DNA from: Apis mellifera
Taxonomy: Eukaryota > Arthropoda > Insecta > Hymenoptera > Apidae
Assembly: GCF_003254395.2 (NCBI RefSeq)
Contig: NC_037649.1
Span: 5,551,032-5,615,031 of the forward strand
Length of the DNA: 64,000 nucleotides
Reading direction: 5' to 3'
The notes beneath the pieces are model-generated. The model was given only the letters and a program-made list of their open reading frames with translations, did not search any database and was not told the origin of the DNA. The first letter of the stretch is position 1. Each line of letters starts with the position of its first letter. This document shows, in pieces, positions 46,701 to 60,825 of this stretch. Made by a program: the position numbers and the translations under genes.

Positions 46701-49700
46701 ATTCAGGAGGGGGTGGAAAAGTCGCGGTGTAAAGGTAAACAAGACGTCGCGAATAGAAATCTCTCTGCCGACGACGACCAACGCCTGTTTTCGCTCCCCG
46801 TGCAAATATCCGAGGGCCGGGCAATGAAAAAGTCGGGGAAAGCCGATGTCGACGAGAGTTGTCCCAGCCTTAGAAGACCTTCTTTCTTTCGTGGAACGTC
46901 CGTTAATATCGGTGGAGGAGGTTACCTTTTGTCGGCGGTTACGGTTCAACTGTCAAAACGATCGAAATGCCGCCCGTTATATGTCTGTGCAACTTTTCTT
47001 TGTTTCGTTCTCTCCACGTTTCTTTGCACGGAGAGATGAAGATAAGGAAAGGTGAAAATTGACGGCTTCTACTATGTCGCTTTCCTTCGTGTAAAAAATC
47101 CAAGTGAAAATAATCGGGATATAAGATTTCCTTTGTACAAAAATTTGCCCTATCTTTAAGTCTACAATTATTGAAAAATAGATGGAAAATAAATGGATTT
47201 CGTATAACAAAGACGCTATATAAAAATCGCTTTGCGAAGATATTTTCAAAGGATAGCAAAAAGGTAAATTTCGAAATTCATAAAAGTTAAATACCGATTT
47301 GATAATTAGGATTTTACACGATGATTTTACGTTAAGCAAGGATTTTATTCACGCAAATTGATATCAATTTTATTCATCGTAGCGATCAGCATGACTCGAA
47401 CGAACCAATTCGAAGCTGGAACGTACTACGAAGGTCGACGATAAAAACTCGCTCTCACACTCGCTATAATACAAATGCGATTTTTAATTACATTCTCGAT
47501 GATTGGCTCCGCTCGCTGAATAAAACAGGTGCATTTCGAATTGCGCAATTTCGTCGACAGCTTGTTTACCATCCTGTTTGCAGAAAGAACTCGTCATCGA
47601 CCTCGATCGATCTCGATTATCGTAGATTGTCGTTGAAAAAGCGACGATAAATTTCGACGAAGCTCGAATTTCCCTCCCCGATTTTTTAATAAAACGAAAT
47701 AGACGCGCCGATATGGCTAATAATGGACTCACTCGATTTTTCACGGCTGGATAAAATGTCAAATTGTGAAAAGATAAATTGTACACCCATCACATTATAA
47801 TTGTAATTTAATCGTGAACATTGGAAACGCTAATTAGCTCGGGCAAAAGTATATTATTGTACAATTGAAAATGGAAATAATCGAGCAAGAACGTAAAAGG
47901 TTGGTTAATGGTTAATTTCCTCCTTTTTTTAATTTATATCGACTACCTTGAAAATAAATTAATTGCATAATTACTTAACTATCCGTAATTTCAGATTATT
48001 AGATTAATGGCACTTATATAACATAAATAATTAATATATATATATATTTCGAAAAAAAGGAGGAAGAATATGATAATTACATGCATTTTCATTAATTTGC
48101 AATGTATAAATATCAAGTGGCTGGATAAAATATTCGAAAGTAAACAACTAGGAGCTAGATAGTTTTATCTTCGTGCCTTTCGAAGCTGCGTGTTTCGGAT
48201 AAACTGGATAACGCTTTATTCCTTAAAAAAAAAAAAAAAAATGAATATGCAAAATGTGAATTCATCTTGGTATCGATGTTTCCGACAATACATATAAAAA
48301 AGAAGAAACAAACGGACACAAATTTCAGTCCACGTTTTATACGATATCTGTCGTAAGTGGAGCAACCAGTACCTATTTCCTGTTCCCAACGAAGGTAACA
48401 AAAAGCGGTAAAAGGAAGTCGACAGCTTTCCTATAACTTCTTTTTACCTTACAGATACACAGCAGAGTAGCACGCTCGTTAAAAGTAACAAGTAAAAATT
48501 CCGCAATAATGCTTGGAAACGAGAATGTATCTCTAATTTCAAATTCTAGTTCTACATCATCGATTAATAAGAGACAAGAGGAGGGTTAAACTTTTATGAA
48601 AGGAACTGTAAACCAGAATATCGTCTCATAAACCACGCAGAATGTTGGTAATTCGAATGTTTAAAATTAAATTAAAGCGACGATAATTTTTTTTCTGCGA
48701 AAAATAAAGATATAATATTCATGAAGCAGGAGAAGATATTTGAAATATATATCGATCAAAGAATAAGAATTAGTCTGGAGACACTCTGTCATCGAATACA
48801 GGATACAGTTATAATTTCTCCGGAAGAGGAGGACTGCTCGGATCGCGGCGTTCGCGATGGCCACTTCCGTTTGGCAAATATCAACGTAGTTTCGCTTGTT
48901 TGCACGGTTTTCGGTTCGTTACCAGGCGAGATTATCCGCGACATTATTCAGGATGTAGACATTAGATAGAATATCCAAGGAACGCGTCCTTGTTTGCCGC
49001 ATGAATTTTCCGACTGATCCCTCGCTCTCTTTTTACATATCGACGATTCGTTTCATGATAAATTGACCAATTCGGTCGTACAACGAGAATTTTTCAATTT
49101 TTCGAATTGGGAAATTACATTTTTAAATTAAAGCGATCAGTAGCGAGGGGTTCGAGCGCATCGCGAGTCCAAGTTCAAATATTGACAGACACGAATATTT
49201 TTTGAAACAAAGGGAAAGTATTTTTTTTTTTAAAATAGATTTAACTGGAACAAATTTTATATCCTTAGTCATTCTTAACCTTTCATTCGAGTAACAAAAT
49301 TTCCGAAAATAATCAACTCTGTTGTCAATCATTCATTCGTAGATAATTACAGTTCGCTTGGAACATTAAAAATAAAATTTCGTACAATTCTATCGTACAT
49401 AATGTTTGAGATTGCATTCCCAATTATTCCAAATTTTCGTTTGTAGTGCAAACACGACTGCCGTTACACCAGTTTTCGAAGCAACGAGACGTCGTGACGA
49501 GAGGAATCGTCGCAATCTCGGCCGAAACCGAAATCGAAATCCCTTCGTCCCCTTCGTGGTCCGGATGCCGATCTCGGCTTAACCTTCGACGGGAACTGCA
49601 TACGAGCGGATACGCGTCGTAGTTCACGTTCCGGGACCGTGTTATTACCGTTAACGATGCCACGAAAACACAACCGAGCTCGTAAACGGGCGCCTCGTCG

Positions 49701-52700
49701 TCGTTAGCAACGCCTCATAAAACGAGGATCGTGAGTCCTCGTTAATGCCCAATACTTATGCCCTTTGGTATCAATAGGGGAGGGGGGGAGAGAGAGAAAG
49801 GCTACTGTCTATCACTCTTGGCGAGAGGAAATTCGTTATTCTTGGCGATATGATTTCGTGCAGGACGATTCTTTTATTTTCATGGATTGGTAAAGTTTTT
49901 GTTATAATATATGGAGGTAAAGTTCGTGGAAAAAATATGGTAGATGTGTTATGTGTATGAGTAATGGTTTGAAGCAGTGGGTCGATGTTGCGTTGACAAA
50001 CATTGCTATAAATTATCTCATTGACTGTTTAATTTATTTCTCTCTCTCTCTCTTTCTCTCGTGTGTCTATATTATACACGAAGTTGTTTTAATGAATGTA
50101 TTTCGACATTTCTTCTCGGAAAAAACACGCATTTCGTTCGACGAAATGAAAGTTGTTCAAAGATTCGAATAATGTCTTATTTTAATATCAATTTTGTATC
50201 GATCTGAATAGAATTCTATCGATTAAACGGAATTTTTTTTCTTTGTTAAAGGAGTGGTTCTAGATTTTAATCAATTTTATTGTTATATTAGAATTTATAG
50301 GGGAAAAGAATCAACGGTGTGTGTTGGATATTACACAAGGCTTAGGGAAACAAGATCATTTTGAAGTGAGAATAGGTGGCCTGCCTCCTCCTGGAGCTTT
50401 GGTTAAACTAAACTAAGGCTAATCCTGGTAACAGCCCAGGGAACGTTGAATCACGATTTAAGACGGGATCTCTTCGAAAGTATACGCTGATAGATCCTAA
50501 TAAGAACGTTTAATACACGTAGTACATTTTCGTGTATCTTTTCATCTCTTGTCGACTTATTTCTTGCAATAGAGTCATGAATGTTGCAAACATTTTTCAA
50601 TCAGATACACATATTTCACGAGGATAAGCAATTAACCAATCCAGATTTATAAACCCTCTGATCTATGAAACAATGCTCTATAAATATCGTTAATGATGGA
50701 TCGGAAAGATCTATTGAGAGATCCATTGCCAGACCGGTCGTGATTTTGAAACGATATGTATGGAGTTATATTTTCCAATGGTGGAAAATTATTATTACGA
50801 TTATCGGCTGCAAGATCGAAATCAACGGAAGTGGAGAACGATACCGGGATTCGTAATCAAGGCCTCGATTTTTGCCTCGATCGACATAAAGGAATCGAGT
50901 CACGATATAACATGTATCGAATAAGATATCTCTTGCTCGAATAACCTACCCTATTTTTTTTTAAATAAAATACGAAGCACACAAATGGTAAGTGAATAAG
51001 ATTAATCTCTCTAATTTATTATTCCTCGTAATTATATATCCATCAATAATAAATAATATTTTTCTCTTCAATTTATTATTATTATTAAATTTAGATTACG
51101 TAGATCTTTCAATGAACTTGAGGAATATCATTAGATCGGGTAATTATCAAATTTCTTGCAATACGTAAAAAATGACAAAATGAATGTGCGCTTTAACCAC
51201 GTAGAAATTTATCATCGACGTAATTCTCGGTTTCTTTTTTTCTCTTTTTTTTTTCCAATCCTTCGAATCGAACGTTTACACGTTCGATTTCCACGCGGAG
51301 GTCGTGTTATACAGAACGACGTAATCATTGTTGAAATTATTGCGAATCATGTTTCGCATTAACGCGAATATCGCGGTGATCGCCACTCGTAACGACCTTT
51401 CGTTGCATCGTGACGTTTATATTTTTCGAGGCTTATCGATTATCGATATATATACTCGATACATAACGCATAAAAGTCTTTTTTTTCTTCTTCTTCTTCT
51501 TAATAAATCGAATAGGAACAAGTTTCGAAAAGGAAAGAAAGAAAGAAAAAAGAGCTAATTTATTTTCGTACATATATCGTACATTTGATATTTGTATTGA
51601 AAATGGATACACCACGAGTGGAAGTTTTTAATCAATAAATAGCTGGATCAAATATTAAACTTGGCAAATGGTTGAAATTTATTTGACAGCCGTTACCGTA
51701 AAAATGAATCATTTTATTTGCTGCTATGAACTATAAACCGCAAAATTAACGTCAGAAAAATATCGATAAATTATTGCTTCGGCCACAATTCTATTTTCTA
51801 TATTCGGCGGGTATTTCGAGATTGGAATTTTAAAATGTTGAAATTATATTTTTTGTAATTAACTACAGATACTTCTTTTTTCTTTTCAAACAATATCGAA
51901 ATATTTCGCAAATCGATCAAACTTCCCTCTTGAAATTTGAAAAAAAAAATATTAATCCTTAACACCGTACAAAAATGCTTTTCATTTTACGAAAATAATA
52001 ATACGAGTTTTTAATTTAAAAAAAATTTATTCGTTCCCTTCTTCGAACTTGTTCCAAATCCTCCAAACTTATTTATTAAATATCTCCTGGCAAACGGAAT
52101 CTCATAAAAGTTTTATATTCCAAAATAACGATTGATCTTTTTCCGGAAGCGAAAATTCAGTCTCTCGCCCAGTCCTTGTTATTTCCTAACCACTCGGGCC
52201 ATTAAAGGAACTTTCGAATAATATAATGTAACCCCAGAGCGGAAGATTTCTATGACCCAGTTCGTACTCAAAAAGTATCGTCGCATCCTCCGGCCAAGAG
52301 GAGCAAACTTTTTTGCAAAAGTTTCGACCATTTCGTTTACGAAATATCTCTGCGATTTATCCACCAAGGTCACGGTCGAAAAATATCAAATGAATTACCG
52401 CTAGAAAAAAAACCTATCTTGGGCGACAAGATTATTAATCCTCTTCTTGGAGCGAAAGGGGAGAGGAGAATTTATTTTTCTTTTACTGAGAAAAATCGAA
52501 GAGGATCCCTCCGTCGCTTTTCATTTTCCAGTTTTTCCCTTTTTTTTTTATTTCCCCGATTAAACACGGAACCCCGCCATTTTGAAAGAGGAGAGACTTT
52601 CGTCTCTTTATTTCTACTCTCTCTGAAGTGCACTCGGAAAGTTAAGCAAAGTGAATCCAAAGCGAAACTCGGAAGGCTCGTTTCGTGATTCTTCGCTTCG

Positions 52701-54555
52701 AGAGTAAACCAGCCGCATCCAGAAATTTCAATCGCGGGGAAAATGCAACCGACTTATGTAAATTTGCACGATGTCCGCCGCGGAGAGTGTTTACCCTAGG
52801 CTCCGTGCAACCAGACTATCTTGAGAACGCATCTCATACATCGAGCATATTGCTCGAGAGAAAGTGCACCGATATTGACGAAACTGTCTCCCCTTCTTCG
52901 TTCACTCTTTTATCGTCGAAACGTTTAAAAAAAAAAAGAAAAAAAAATTTACAACCACGATTATACGATTGTTAATTATTCACTCAACGTCAACGATATT
53001 ATATCAATAATTAAAAATCTTTTAAAAGATTTCCAAAATCTAATGCTTACATTTATTATCTCTAATTGAGAATTTAGAATTTTCTCGTTAAGCGAATAAT
53101 TCCTGTAAAATTATCGGGATTATCGATCTTTCCCTTGTCACGATTCTCGTGACAGTAGTGCTTGCGCCTTTCACGAGCAACATGATCGTCATCATACGGT
53201 GATGGTAGCCAGTTTTGCGGTCACCATTATCGGACGAAATATCACGAAATATTTCGCAAGTCCGGGAGGAGCAGCTGTGGAGATTGCAGGCCAGTTTCAC
53301 GGACACAAAGGGGAATTTACACGGAATGTAGACGGTCTTCTCAACATCCCGAACTGTTATCGCGCGACGAACCGTCGTATGAAATGTCTCCTCTTTCTTT
53401 TACAATTTTCATTTTTTCCCGCTCCTTTTTTTCTGCAATTTTTCCGGATGGAGACCGGGGGGGATTCCTGTTTTTTTTTCTTTTTTTGGTATTCGTGGAA
53501 CTACACCACGAGTGGAAATCGAAAGCTAGATTTCTATTGGAAATTGTTTCAGAGATTTGTTTCGTTCGTTGAGAGAAAAAGGAAATATCGATCGATATCG
53601 TGCGTTGTTCGATAGAGTCGTTTTAATCAAAGCGAAAACCACGTTCTCTGGATTGTGTTGCCCTCTTTAGTTAAAATTTTCTACTTAATTTTTCTTCTCG
53701 AAGAATGAAAAATGAAATTTTGGAAAAAAGATGAGACACGTAGGACGAACAGTTTTTACTTAAAAATTATTTGAATAAAAATAAAGATCAATAATCAATT
53801 TCTTCAATGAACGTGAACGTGAACATTTTTCTAATTTCCACGATTTATTTTTGCAGTGAGATAAAGTTCATCAAAGTCTACAGATATGTTTCAAAGCGAG
53901 ACGAGAAGAACTTTAAAATTCCCTGTTACAATATGAATCAAGAGGGGAGAAGAATTTTTTTGCATCCAAGAAAATATCCCCCGAGAGAAGTTTGGTGGCG
54001 AGATGGCCGCCCTTACTTTTCAATATTTCTCATCGACCATCATGCGCCATCGACGATCGCATAAAGGGATGATATAAGAAACCGCGATTGCGAGAGAGTG
54101 TTGGGGGAAGAAGGGAGCCGAATGGTTGATGGCCCTTCAATTCTCACGCGACGGATCAACTTTTCTCGTATCAAAGACACGGAACTTTCTTATCGGTTCC
54201 TATCCTCTTCTGATTTCTGACATCACAAGCTCGAACGAGCGTGTTAGAGTCACGTCGAGATTAATCTGTCAGATCGTAACAGATCTGTATTAAACTGACA
54301 GACAAAAACACTTATAAAATTAATTTTTCTAATCGATGCAACAACTTTTGACGTTTTTAAAAATCATATTTTTAACACAATATTTTGATACATAGGATAA
54401 TTTACCAAAATTAAACATTTAAACGAGATAAAATAAAATCATAACGATCGACAACAAATTTTTAAATAATTATACGAGAGATTTGTTAAACCAAATTAAT
54501 CACAGATTTGAATAGAGGCCAACTCTCGAATTCTTGCATTCCTATCTCGCACGAA
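43731..54555. other. AT-rich region, no gene seen
   Basis: Over 10 kb without a credible exon. It has GA repeats (44355-44373), a CT run (50039-50062), poly(A)/poly(T) runs and small GC pockets near 46.5-47.0, 48.8-49.0, 49.5-49.7 and 53.2-53.35 kb. Frames over those pockets show no domain signature on either strand. Confidence 0.55.
44355..44373. repeat. (GA)n microsatellite
   Basis: Uninterrupted GA run. Confidence 0.9.
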
Positions 54556-54559
54556 CGAC

Positions 54560-54835
54560 GTTCTCGAAGATCTTTAACGAGAAGAGACGCACCCGGTGAT
54601 GGTCGCCGGGACGAAGAAATCGTGGTTTCCAGTCGTCATCCTCTTCGCGACCGCGAAAGAGGAAGTGTCGCACGCGATGCTATGCGGCCAGGGACGAGGG
54701 GAAGGGGCGCGAGGGTACCGGCTAGACTCCACGGTACAACCGGCCCAACAATGTTGGCAGCCGACCAATAATGTAAATCACGATGTCGGACGTGCGTGTC
54801 GCATGCAGCCGCTCGAAACACGCGAGCAAATGCCC
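54560..54835 (-). promoter_or_regulatory. CpG-rich island
   Basis: A strongly CpG-rich block with long frames on both strands, none resembling a known protein. On the minus strand a short ATG frame (54639-54593, MTTGNHDFFVPATIT) ends in phase 2 at ACCGG|GTGCGT, compatible with PDZ3. At 15 codons the support is slight. Confidence 0.3.
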
Positions 54836-57355
54836 GAACGAAAATGGCGTATTTTTTTTCCCCTCCCCTGTTGTCAATCGCTTTTTACCCCGTCCAAACT
54901 CTGCCCAATGAACTGTCCGATTCGTACAAACGTTGCACCACTACGGAGAAACGATTTTTGTGGAATATCGCCCGCCCTCTGGAAATCTGTACGCTGTCGT
55001 TCAAACGTTTCGTTTCGAGAGATTAAAGATAAAAATTTCAAGAGAGTGTTCAATTATCAATCTGTTGGGATTGGAGATTGAATAAGATAGAATTTAGAAG
55101 ATTGTTTGTAGAAAAATAAATAAGAATAATAGAGGAATTGTCAGAGTAAATATGGATAAATATTCGTTATTATTTGTATGTATATAAAAAGAAAAGAAAA
55201 AGAAAAAGATTCTTTATTTCGTACGGGAATATGATTATTTTTGATAAGCGTAACAGTGCAAACAGTTTAAACATTGCAAAATATTCCGTGACTATCGTGA
55301 ACGATAAAATATCGCGATTTTTTTTTTTTTTATTTATCGCGAATTTTCGTCACGGTTGTTTGATGTATAATATTATAACGCTATAAACATTTCGAATGGA
55401 ATTCGACTGTTCGACTGGATAATACAAAAATTGCGCGCATTGCGACGTGTGGTATTTTTGAATAATGATCATGACACTTGGGGAATAAATATTGGAAATC
55501 TGTTTTTAACACGGCTCGTCTGGGATCTGTGTATCTGTTTCATCGTTTTATTGGAACTATAAAAAATTTAGATTTCCAAAACGTTTCGAAATTAATTAGC
55601 GAGAAATGTAAAGATTAAAAAGATTATTCATTGTTCTTATCGTTGTATGAAATACGATGATAAAAAAGAAAATAATCAGAATTTATCGGAATCTTTTCAT
55701 TTGACAAATACAAGATTTATACACATTTATATGGCGTCTAAAAATTGAAGGATGACGATTATTGATTTTCGATAAGTACGGAAGACGAAGTCGTAAAAGG
55801 CGACGGAATGGTTGCATGTGTGAAAGAAAATCTGGATAAATCTGGAAAGCTCTTCCTTCCACATTTGGAAAGGAATAAAAAGAGCGTAACCGATGACAAA
55901 TCTAAAATTAATAAATCGATATGTTTCGTTCCTATCTTCCCATCGAGATATTCGTACGAGTATATATTATTAAAAAAAAGAATAATAATAATCGAACATC
56001 TGCAAATGGATGAATGTGAAAACAATTCAATCCCTGCAAATTGAAGGATTTAATGCGAATAATGGAAATACATTAAACTCGTTCGAAGAAACGAATAAGT
56101 CACTGTACCCGTACAACATGTTATCAACCATTCGAACAACCATTCACGTTTTTTCGTTATTCAGAAATAAATGCACGTGTAAATAAAGAATCTCGAAAGG
56201 AAGTGACCAAGTGATTTTACAAGCATGATACAGAGCCCATGACGTAAGTGTAGACCTTTATCGTTGACTCCTCTAATTGACTTTCCGCTAATTGCGCTCA
56301 TTCTTTTTCTTTTTCCCTCCTCTTTTTCAAGAATGCAAATCCAACCACGCTCGTACACACGATGCTAAGTGATAGATGATGCATCTTCTAGGTAAAAAGG
56401 AGCTCGAACTCGATGTTTCTCAAGTAACACGGATTTCACAACAAAGAAACGATCGATGAAGCGAAAGGTAAAGTTGTTCGACTTTTACAATTACATCTCT
56501 CAACATTAGGAAGGAATTAATACATAATTTCTTGAAGATAAGTTTAATTCTACGATTCGAAATAATTTTTCACGCAATAGATTTTGAATTCATTTAAAAG
56601 CGTTTCTTCACTCATTAATACAATTAGCTCGAAACGTGATACGATTAACAGGAGAGTAAATTTATACCGTGGTAAATTGCCGGTGTTATTTCTTACCCAA
56701 GTTGGAGAAACTTCCCCCTCCCAGAAGGTAAATCCAATTTCTTGAAATTCGGCGAACCGAACGATTTCCTTCGATAAAGTTAATCGCGTAATCCCGATGA
56801 CTGGCTCCTCCTCCCGAACGGAAATGGAAATCGCATCACCCATCGAACGCAGCCATTAGTAGTTCGATGCTTCGATACACACGGTTCAAAATTCGTATCG
56901 ACGAATCCCACCACCATTCCTGTTGACACACCTGTCGTAACTTGCCGCCAATTTCAAATTGCCACTTCGACTCCCCTCCCTCGCGTGTTTCCAAACCGCG
57001 AAATAACTTGGCCCCGATTTTTTCAAACAACTTCCTCGAGAGATTAATCAGAACTTTCGATAACGCGCGTGCAAATCGAGGAACATGGAAATATTCAAAT
57101 TATTCATCCAAGATCGTTAAAAAATCTTTTCGAAACAATAAATTCATTCAATTAACTTATAAAATCTTCTTCAAAATTAATACTGATTCATAATTATTAT
57201 TCTCAGGTACATGTGCACTTTATTCGATTTACAGAAGAGTTGGTCCTCGAAGAGTTATTTCGTTGTAGAGAAAATTGAAAGAAGAGTTGATGTAATACTG
57301 ATTACCGAGTCACTGTATTTTCTTGTACTAATTATACTTTCATTTCAGGTACACT
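54836..57355. other. AT-rich region, no gene seen
   Basis: No recognisable exon, RNA gene or large repeat. Confidence 0.6.
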
Positions 57356-57600
57356 TGGGGGGGGAAAAAACTTGCTGGAGAGGGATCGGTGCAACAAGAA
57401 GTTCTCCTCTTGGAGAACGGTGCATCTTCGCGTGCAACGAGTGCAAGGCGACTTCCGCTCGGCCTCCGCAAATATTGACACCGTCGATATGCAGGTGCAC
57501 ACACGCGTGTGCACTCCCTTCTGGCCGCGTGTCTCTCCTCGCGACTGATCCCCGATTCGAGCGGCTTCTCGGATATTAATGTGGGAAAACACGATTCCCA
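57356..57600. promoter_or_regulatory. GC-richer pocket with E-box and inverted repeat
   Basis: Holds CAGGTG (57492-57497) overlapping a stem of GTGCACAC (57495-57502) and GTGTGCAC (57507-57514) with a 4 nt spacer. The 20 bp are also strictly alternating purine-pyrimidine. No protein-like frame was recognised. Confidence 0.3.
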
Positions 57601-58425
57601 CTCGCTGAATGCCGAGTTGCGTTCGATGTTGGTTGTTCCAGGATGTTGTTTATTAGAAAGATCGAAAGCCTGTATCTTTCGAAATGTTGAACGACGAGGA
57701 ACTCTCCGTCGAGAGAGTATATTTATTTATCGAAGCCTCGTCAAATGCTTTGACTGGCAAAATTGCGAGGATATTTCTCGCGATAACGATCACGATCGTC
57801 GTGTTGGATCATCTTGATTGTCAGGTATCCTCATTCAGCCATCCTCCTTTTCCAATTCGTTTTAAATATTCCAGTTAATATTCGATATTGTTATTAAATT
57901 GACAATGACAAATCCGTTGTTATATAGATTGCACGGAAATCCACAATGTACAATTCGATTCAATTACGTTCCATAGGATCATAAAGCAAGATCAAAGCAA
58001 GATCGATCGGGTGGGGCGTAACGAATTCCCTTATTAGAACAACCTTCTCGGAAACGCGCTCGCGATAGAATTGAAAAACTTCCACGAATTTTCATACGCG
58101 ATATGAAATACAACGATTCGAGTCAGAGTTAATTCGAATCGCCCGCCAAATCCACGAAAGCTCTATATACACACGAAGTCACACACGAAGAGATACGATA
58201 AACAACAATCGAACATCCAAATTCCATTGCACGAGTTGCACGAGTTCCATCACGTGTTGGAAGTTAACCGAATTTCCACACAAACTGTTGTATTCACTGG
58301 TTGAAAGACGTGTCACGCCAAGGAAGACGTGAGATTCTCGAGGACAGATATTAATCAGCACCTTAGCTTTCTCTCTCTCTAACTCTTTCACCTTCGATCG
58401 GTCTTATCGCGTTTAACGCGCGAGC
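57601..58425. other. AT-rich region, no gene seen
   Basis: Short frames only; nothing recognisable. Confidence 0.6.
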
Positions 58426-58429
58426 GAAA

Positions 58430-58835
58430 AAAAAGAAGATCGAAGGAAGAAGCGATCGAAACGGGGAAAGGGAGAGGTTACAAGGGAGAGGTGGGTCAAA
58501 GGGCGAAGGGAAATGGACGAAACGTAACGCGAGAACGGATCGTGGAATGCGTCGTAACGCGCGTGTTTCGAGCGAATAAGAAGGCTCTTCTACCACCTCG
58601 CCTGTTTTCCGACTCGCGCACAAACGCGCCTCTTAACCCGAAGAGAAATCTGAAAGCGGGGAGGGAGAGGCGATTACGAATGCAATCCGCGTCGCGTGCA
58701 CCACCACGATTCCTTCTCCCTTCGATCGATAGAAGAGAATACTCCACGCTTTTTCCCTCCGCTTCCTCTCCGCGGGATTTTCGCGGGAAATTCGATCGAG
58801 CCGCGTCTCTCCCTCCTGTCACGCAATCCTGCTTA
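58430..58835. promoter_or_regulatory. CpG-rich island
   Basis: About 400 bp of GC- and CpG-rich sequence. Overlapping frames on both strands are arginine-rich and lack domain features, as expected of CpG-rich noncoding DNA. Candidate promoter or enhancer. Confidence 0.3.
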
Positions 58836-59460
58836 ATTTTCTTTGCGTGGAAAGAGACGTTGGATAAATTTATGAGAAATTAGATAATGGGAAACGATTA
58901 TATCATTTTATTATCGATAATAAGATTTGTTTCTTCTAACTCTAATTTAAGTAGAGAAAAATTAAATCTATATAGAATGTGAAAAATAAATTATTCAGAA
59001 ATTCGTTATAAGATATACAATCATAGTTTGTTTTCCCTTCGATACTCTCGATACCGACATCGATCAAATTTTAATAATTCAAAATGCATCATAAATATCC
59101 ATTTATAATGGGTCGCGTGACGATCCAACATTTCCTCGAACAGATAAATATCTTCCCATAATAATAAATCTTCCACGAACGGGAACAAAAAAAAAAAAGA
59201 AAGAAAAGGAGGGGAGGGAAACCGCAAATCGTCCCAAAGAACGAGCAAAGTGAAACGAAGGAAAGGGTTTATTACATTTCCCGCAAGAATTCATCAAACC
59301 GTGTTGGGAAAAAAAAAAAAGAAAAAAATAAAAGTCACAAAAGACATTGCTTATTTACCAGACGATAGTCACGGGCGAACCATACCGGGATCGATAACTT
59401 TCTACTGTCTTTCCGTTATAATAACGGTATAACCTCGGTTATATATATATATATATTTCT

Positions 59461-59480
59461 CAGTATATCGATATATACTG
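59461..59480. promoter_or_regulatory. inverted repeat containing TATCGATA (DRE-like)
   Basis: Eight-base arms flank CGAT. The embedded TATCGATA matches the DREF-binding element known in insects. It lies beside a TA microsatellite, which raises the chance of coincidence. Confidence 0.25.
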
Positions 59481-59649
59481 TAAGAATAGCAGGAAGTCGA
59501 GAACCACGACGACGGTCAAATACGAAATACAACCTATCCGAGCATAAATACTTTACGCCAGATGATAAACATTCCAACGCGTTCTTTGAATCACACGTAA
59601 CGAAGAACACGTACACGCGGCCGTTTCCCTTCCATCGTCATCCCCTCTT

Positions 59650-59662
59650 CCCCCCCCCCCCC
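59650..59662. repeat. poly(C) run, 13 bases
   Basis: Unusual homopolymer in an AT-rich window. Confidence 0.9.
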
Positions 59663-60529
59663 TTCTTCCGCTTACGATTCCACAGCTTTTCGTATAAAGA
59701 TGCGAAGAAACCCTCGTGTGTGACTCGAGAGAATGAGAATGGCGTTGTTGTTTTTTTTCTTCTACGAGAGAGAGGATTTATTATTATAATTCTGGAGGAG
59801 GGAATTGTAATGAAATTGGACGAATTTTATTATTATTCGAAGAATTTCTTTCGAGAAGAAACTTGAACTTGTGGAGAAACTATGAAGTCTGTTTAAAGTT
59901 TTATAAAACTTGTTTCATAATTGTGAATAGTAATGAACAGTACGTGAAATAATAGGAAGGAAATAAGCGTTCGATATAGGAGGATAACGGAGCTCGTAAA
60001 GAGTCGTAAACGAATTATGATCGACGCTCGATTGCGGAAACGTATGAATCAACTGATAGTTGATGACTCATCCCTCCCCCTCCCCCGTCAATTTATGAAC
60101 TCCCTGGACACTTCGGTTTTAATCAGCTACGTCACGGACGTCAATTACTCATCGTTTATAATAAAGGAAGAAGATAATGAACAAGCAACTACTTATGTAC
60201 ATACGTTCGGTATTCTTATTGAAGACAATCGAAAGCGATAATCGAGAATGCAAATATCGGCGCCATTTCCAAGGGCGAGAACGATCGAGATTCCAATCCA
60301 AGATTTTCATTTTGCCATTGGGAATCCAATTGTTTTATTAAGAAAAAAAAAATATATTCTCTTCTCTCTTCGAATTTATTTCGTCACAATTCATTACAAT
60401 TTCATTTTCGAGAAGAATATCGTATCAACGGGGATTAAAATGGATTAAAATTAAAGAAGGTCCGAATGACTGAAAAGCAAGGCGAAATGTTAAAGGCAGG
60501 CACGTTTAGGGGGATCATCTTCCACGGCG

Positions 60530-60825
60530 GAAACATTGTTTCTGTACCCGTTTCGCGACACGATTCGCCACAATATTGCACATTAATCGCATAACCGTTG
60601 GTTGCGCAACCAACGTGGCTTCCATTGTGCGAGTCGTAAGCGCGCAGACACGATCGACGATAATAATGATCTTTTGTCTTTCTTTGGCCAAAGGACGCGT
60701 TAACGACGCGCGACTTAGACGCCCGGCTAAAGATCCACGTGTCACGTTATTTGTTTCCTATTGTGCCGTAAATAACAGAGCCGGGATGGTAATTCTCTCG
60801 CGTGGATAAAACCGGGCCTTGGAGA
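60530..60825. promoter_or_regulatory. GC-richer pocket with perfect 20 bp palindrome
   Basis: CGTTGGTTGCGCAACCAACG at 60596-60615 is a perfect palindrome in a pocket with many CpGs. Open frames cross it on both strands without domain features. Confidence 0.4.

Larger units (their letters stand above)
58836..60525. other. AT-rich region, no gene seen
   Basis: Contains a TA run followed by CAGTATAT-CGAT-ATATACTG (59461-59480), which includes TATCGATA, and a run of 13 C at 59650-59662. Confidence 0.6.

Noticed and set aside
50370..50450. GC-richer segment with CTCCTCCTGGAGC and CCTGGTAACAGCCCAGG hairpins, suspected small RNA or SINE
   Set aside because: The stems are short and imperfect, with no poly(A) tail, target-site duplication or known RNA family pattern.
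53199..53350. Plus-strand frame IGRNITKYFASPGGAAVEIA, suggestive of a real exon
   Set aside because: It runs on into Phe-rich low-complexity sequence, has no matching splice sites, and no family is recognised.
54596..55081. 161-codon plus-strand frame starting MMVAGTKKSWFPVVILFATA, like a signal peptide
   Set aside because: The hydrophobic stretch is short, the rest runs from a CpG island into AT-rich low-complexity sequence, and no family is recognisable.
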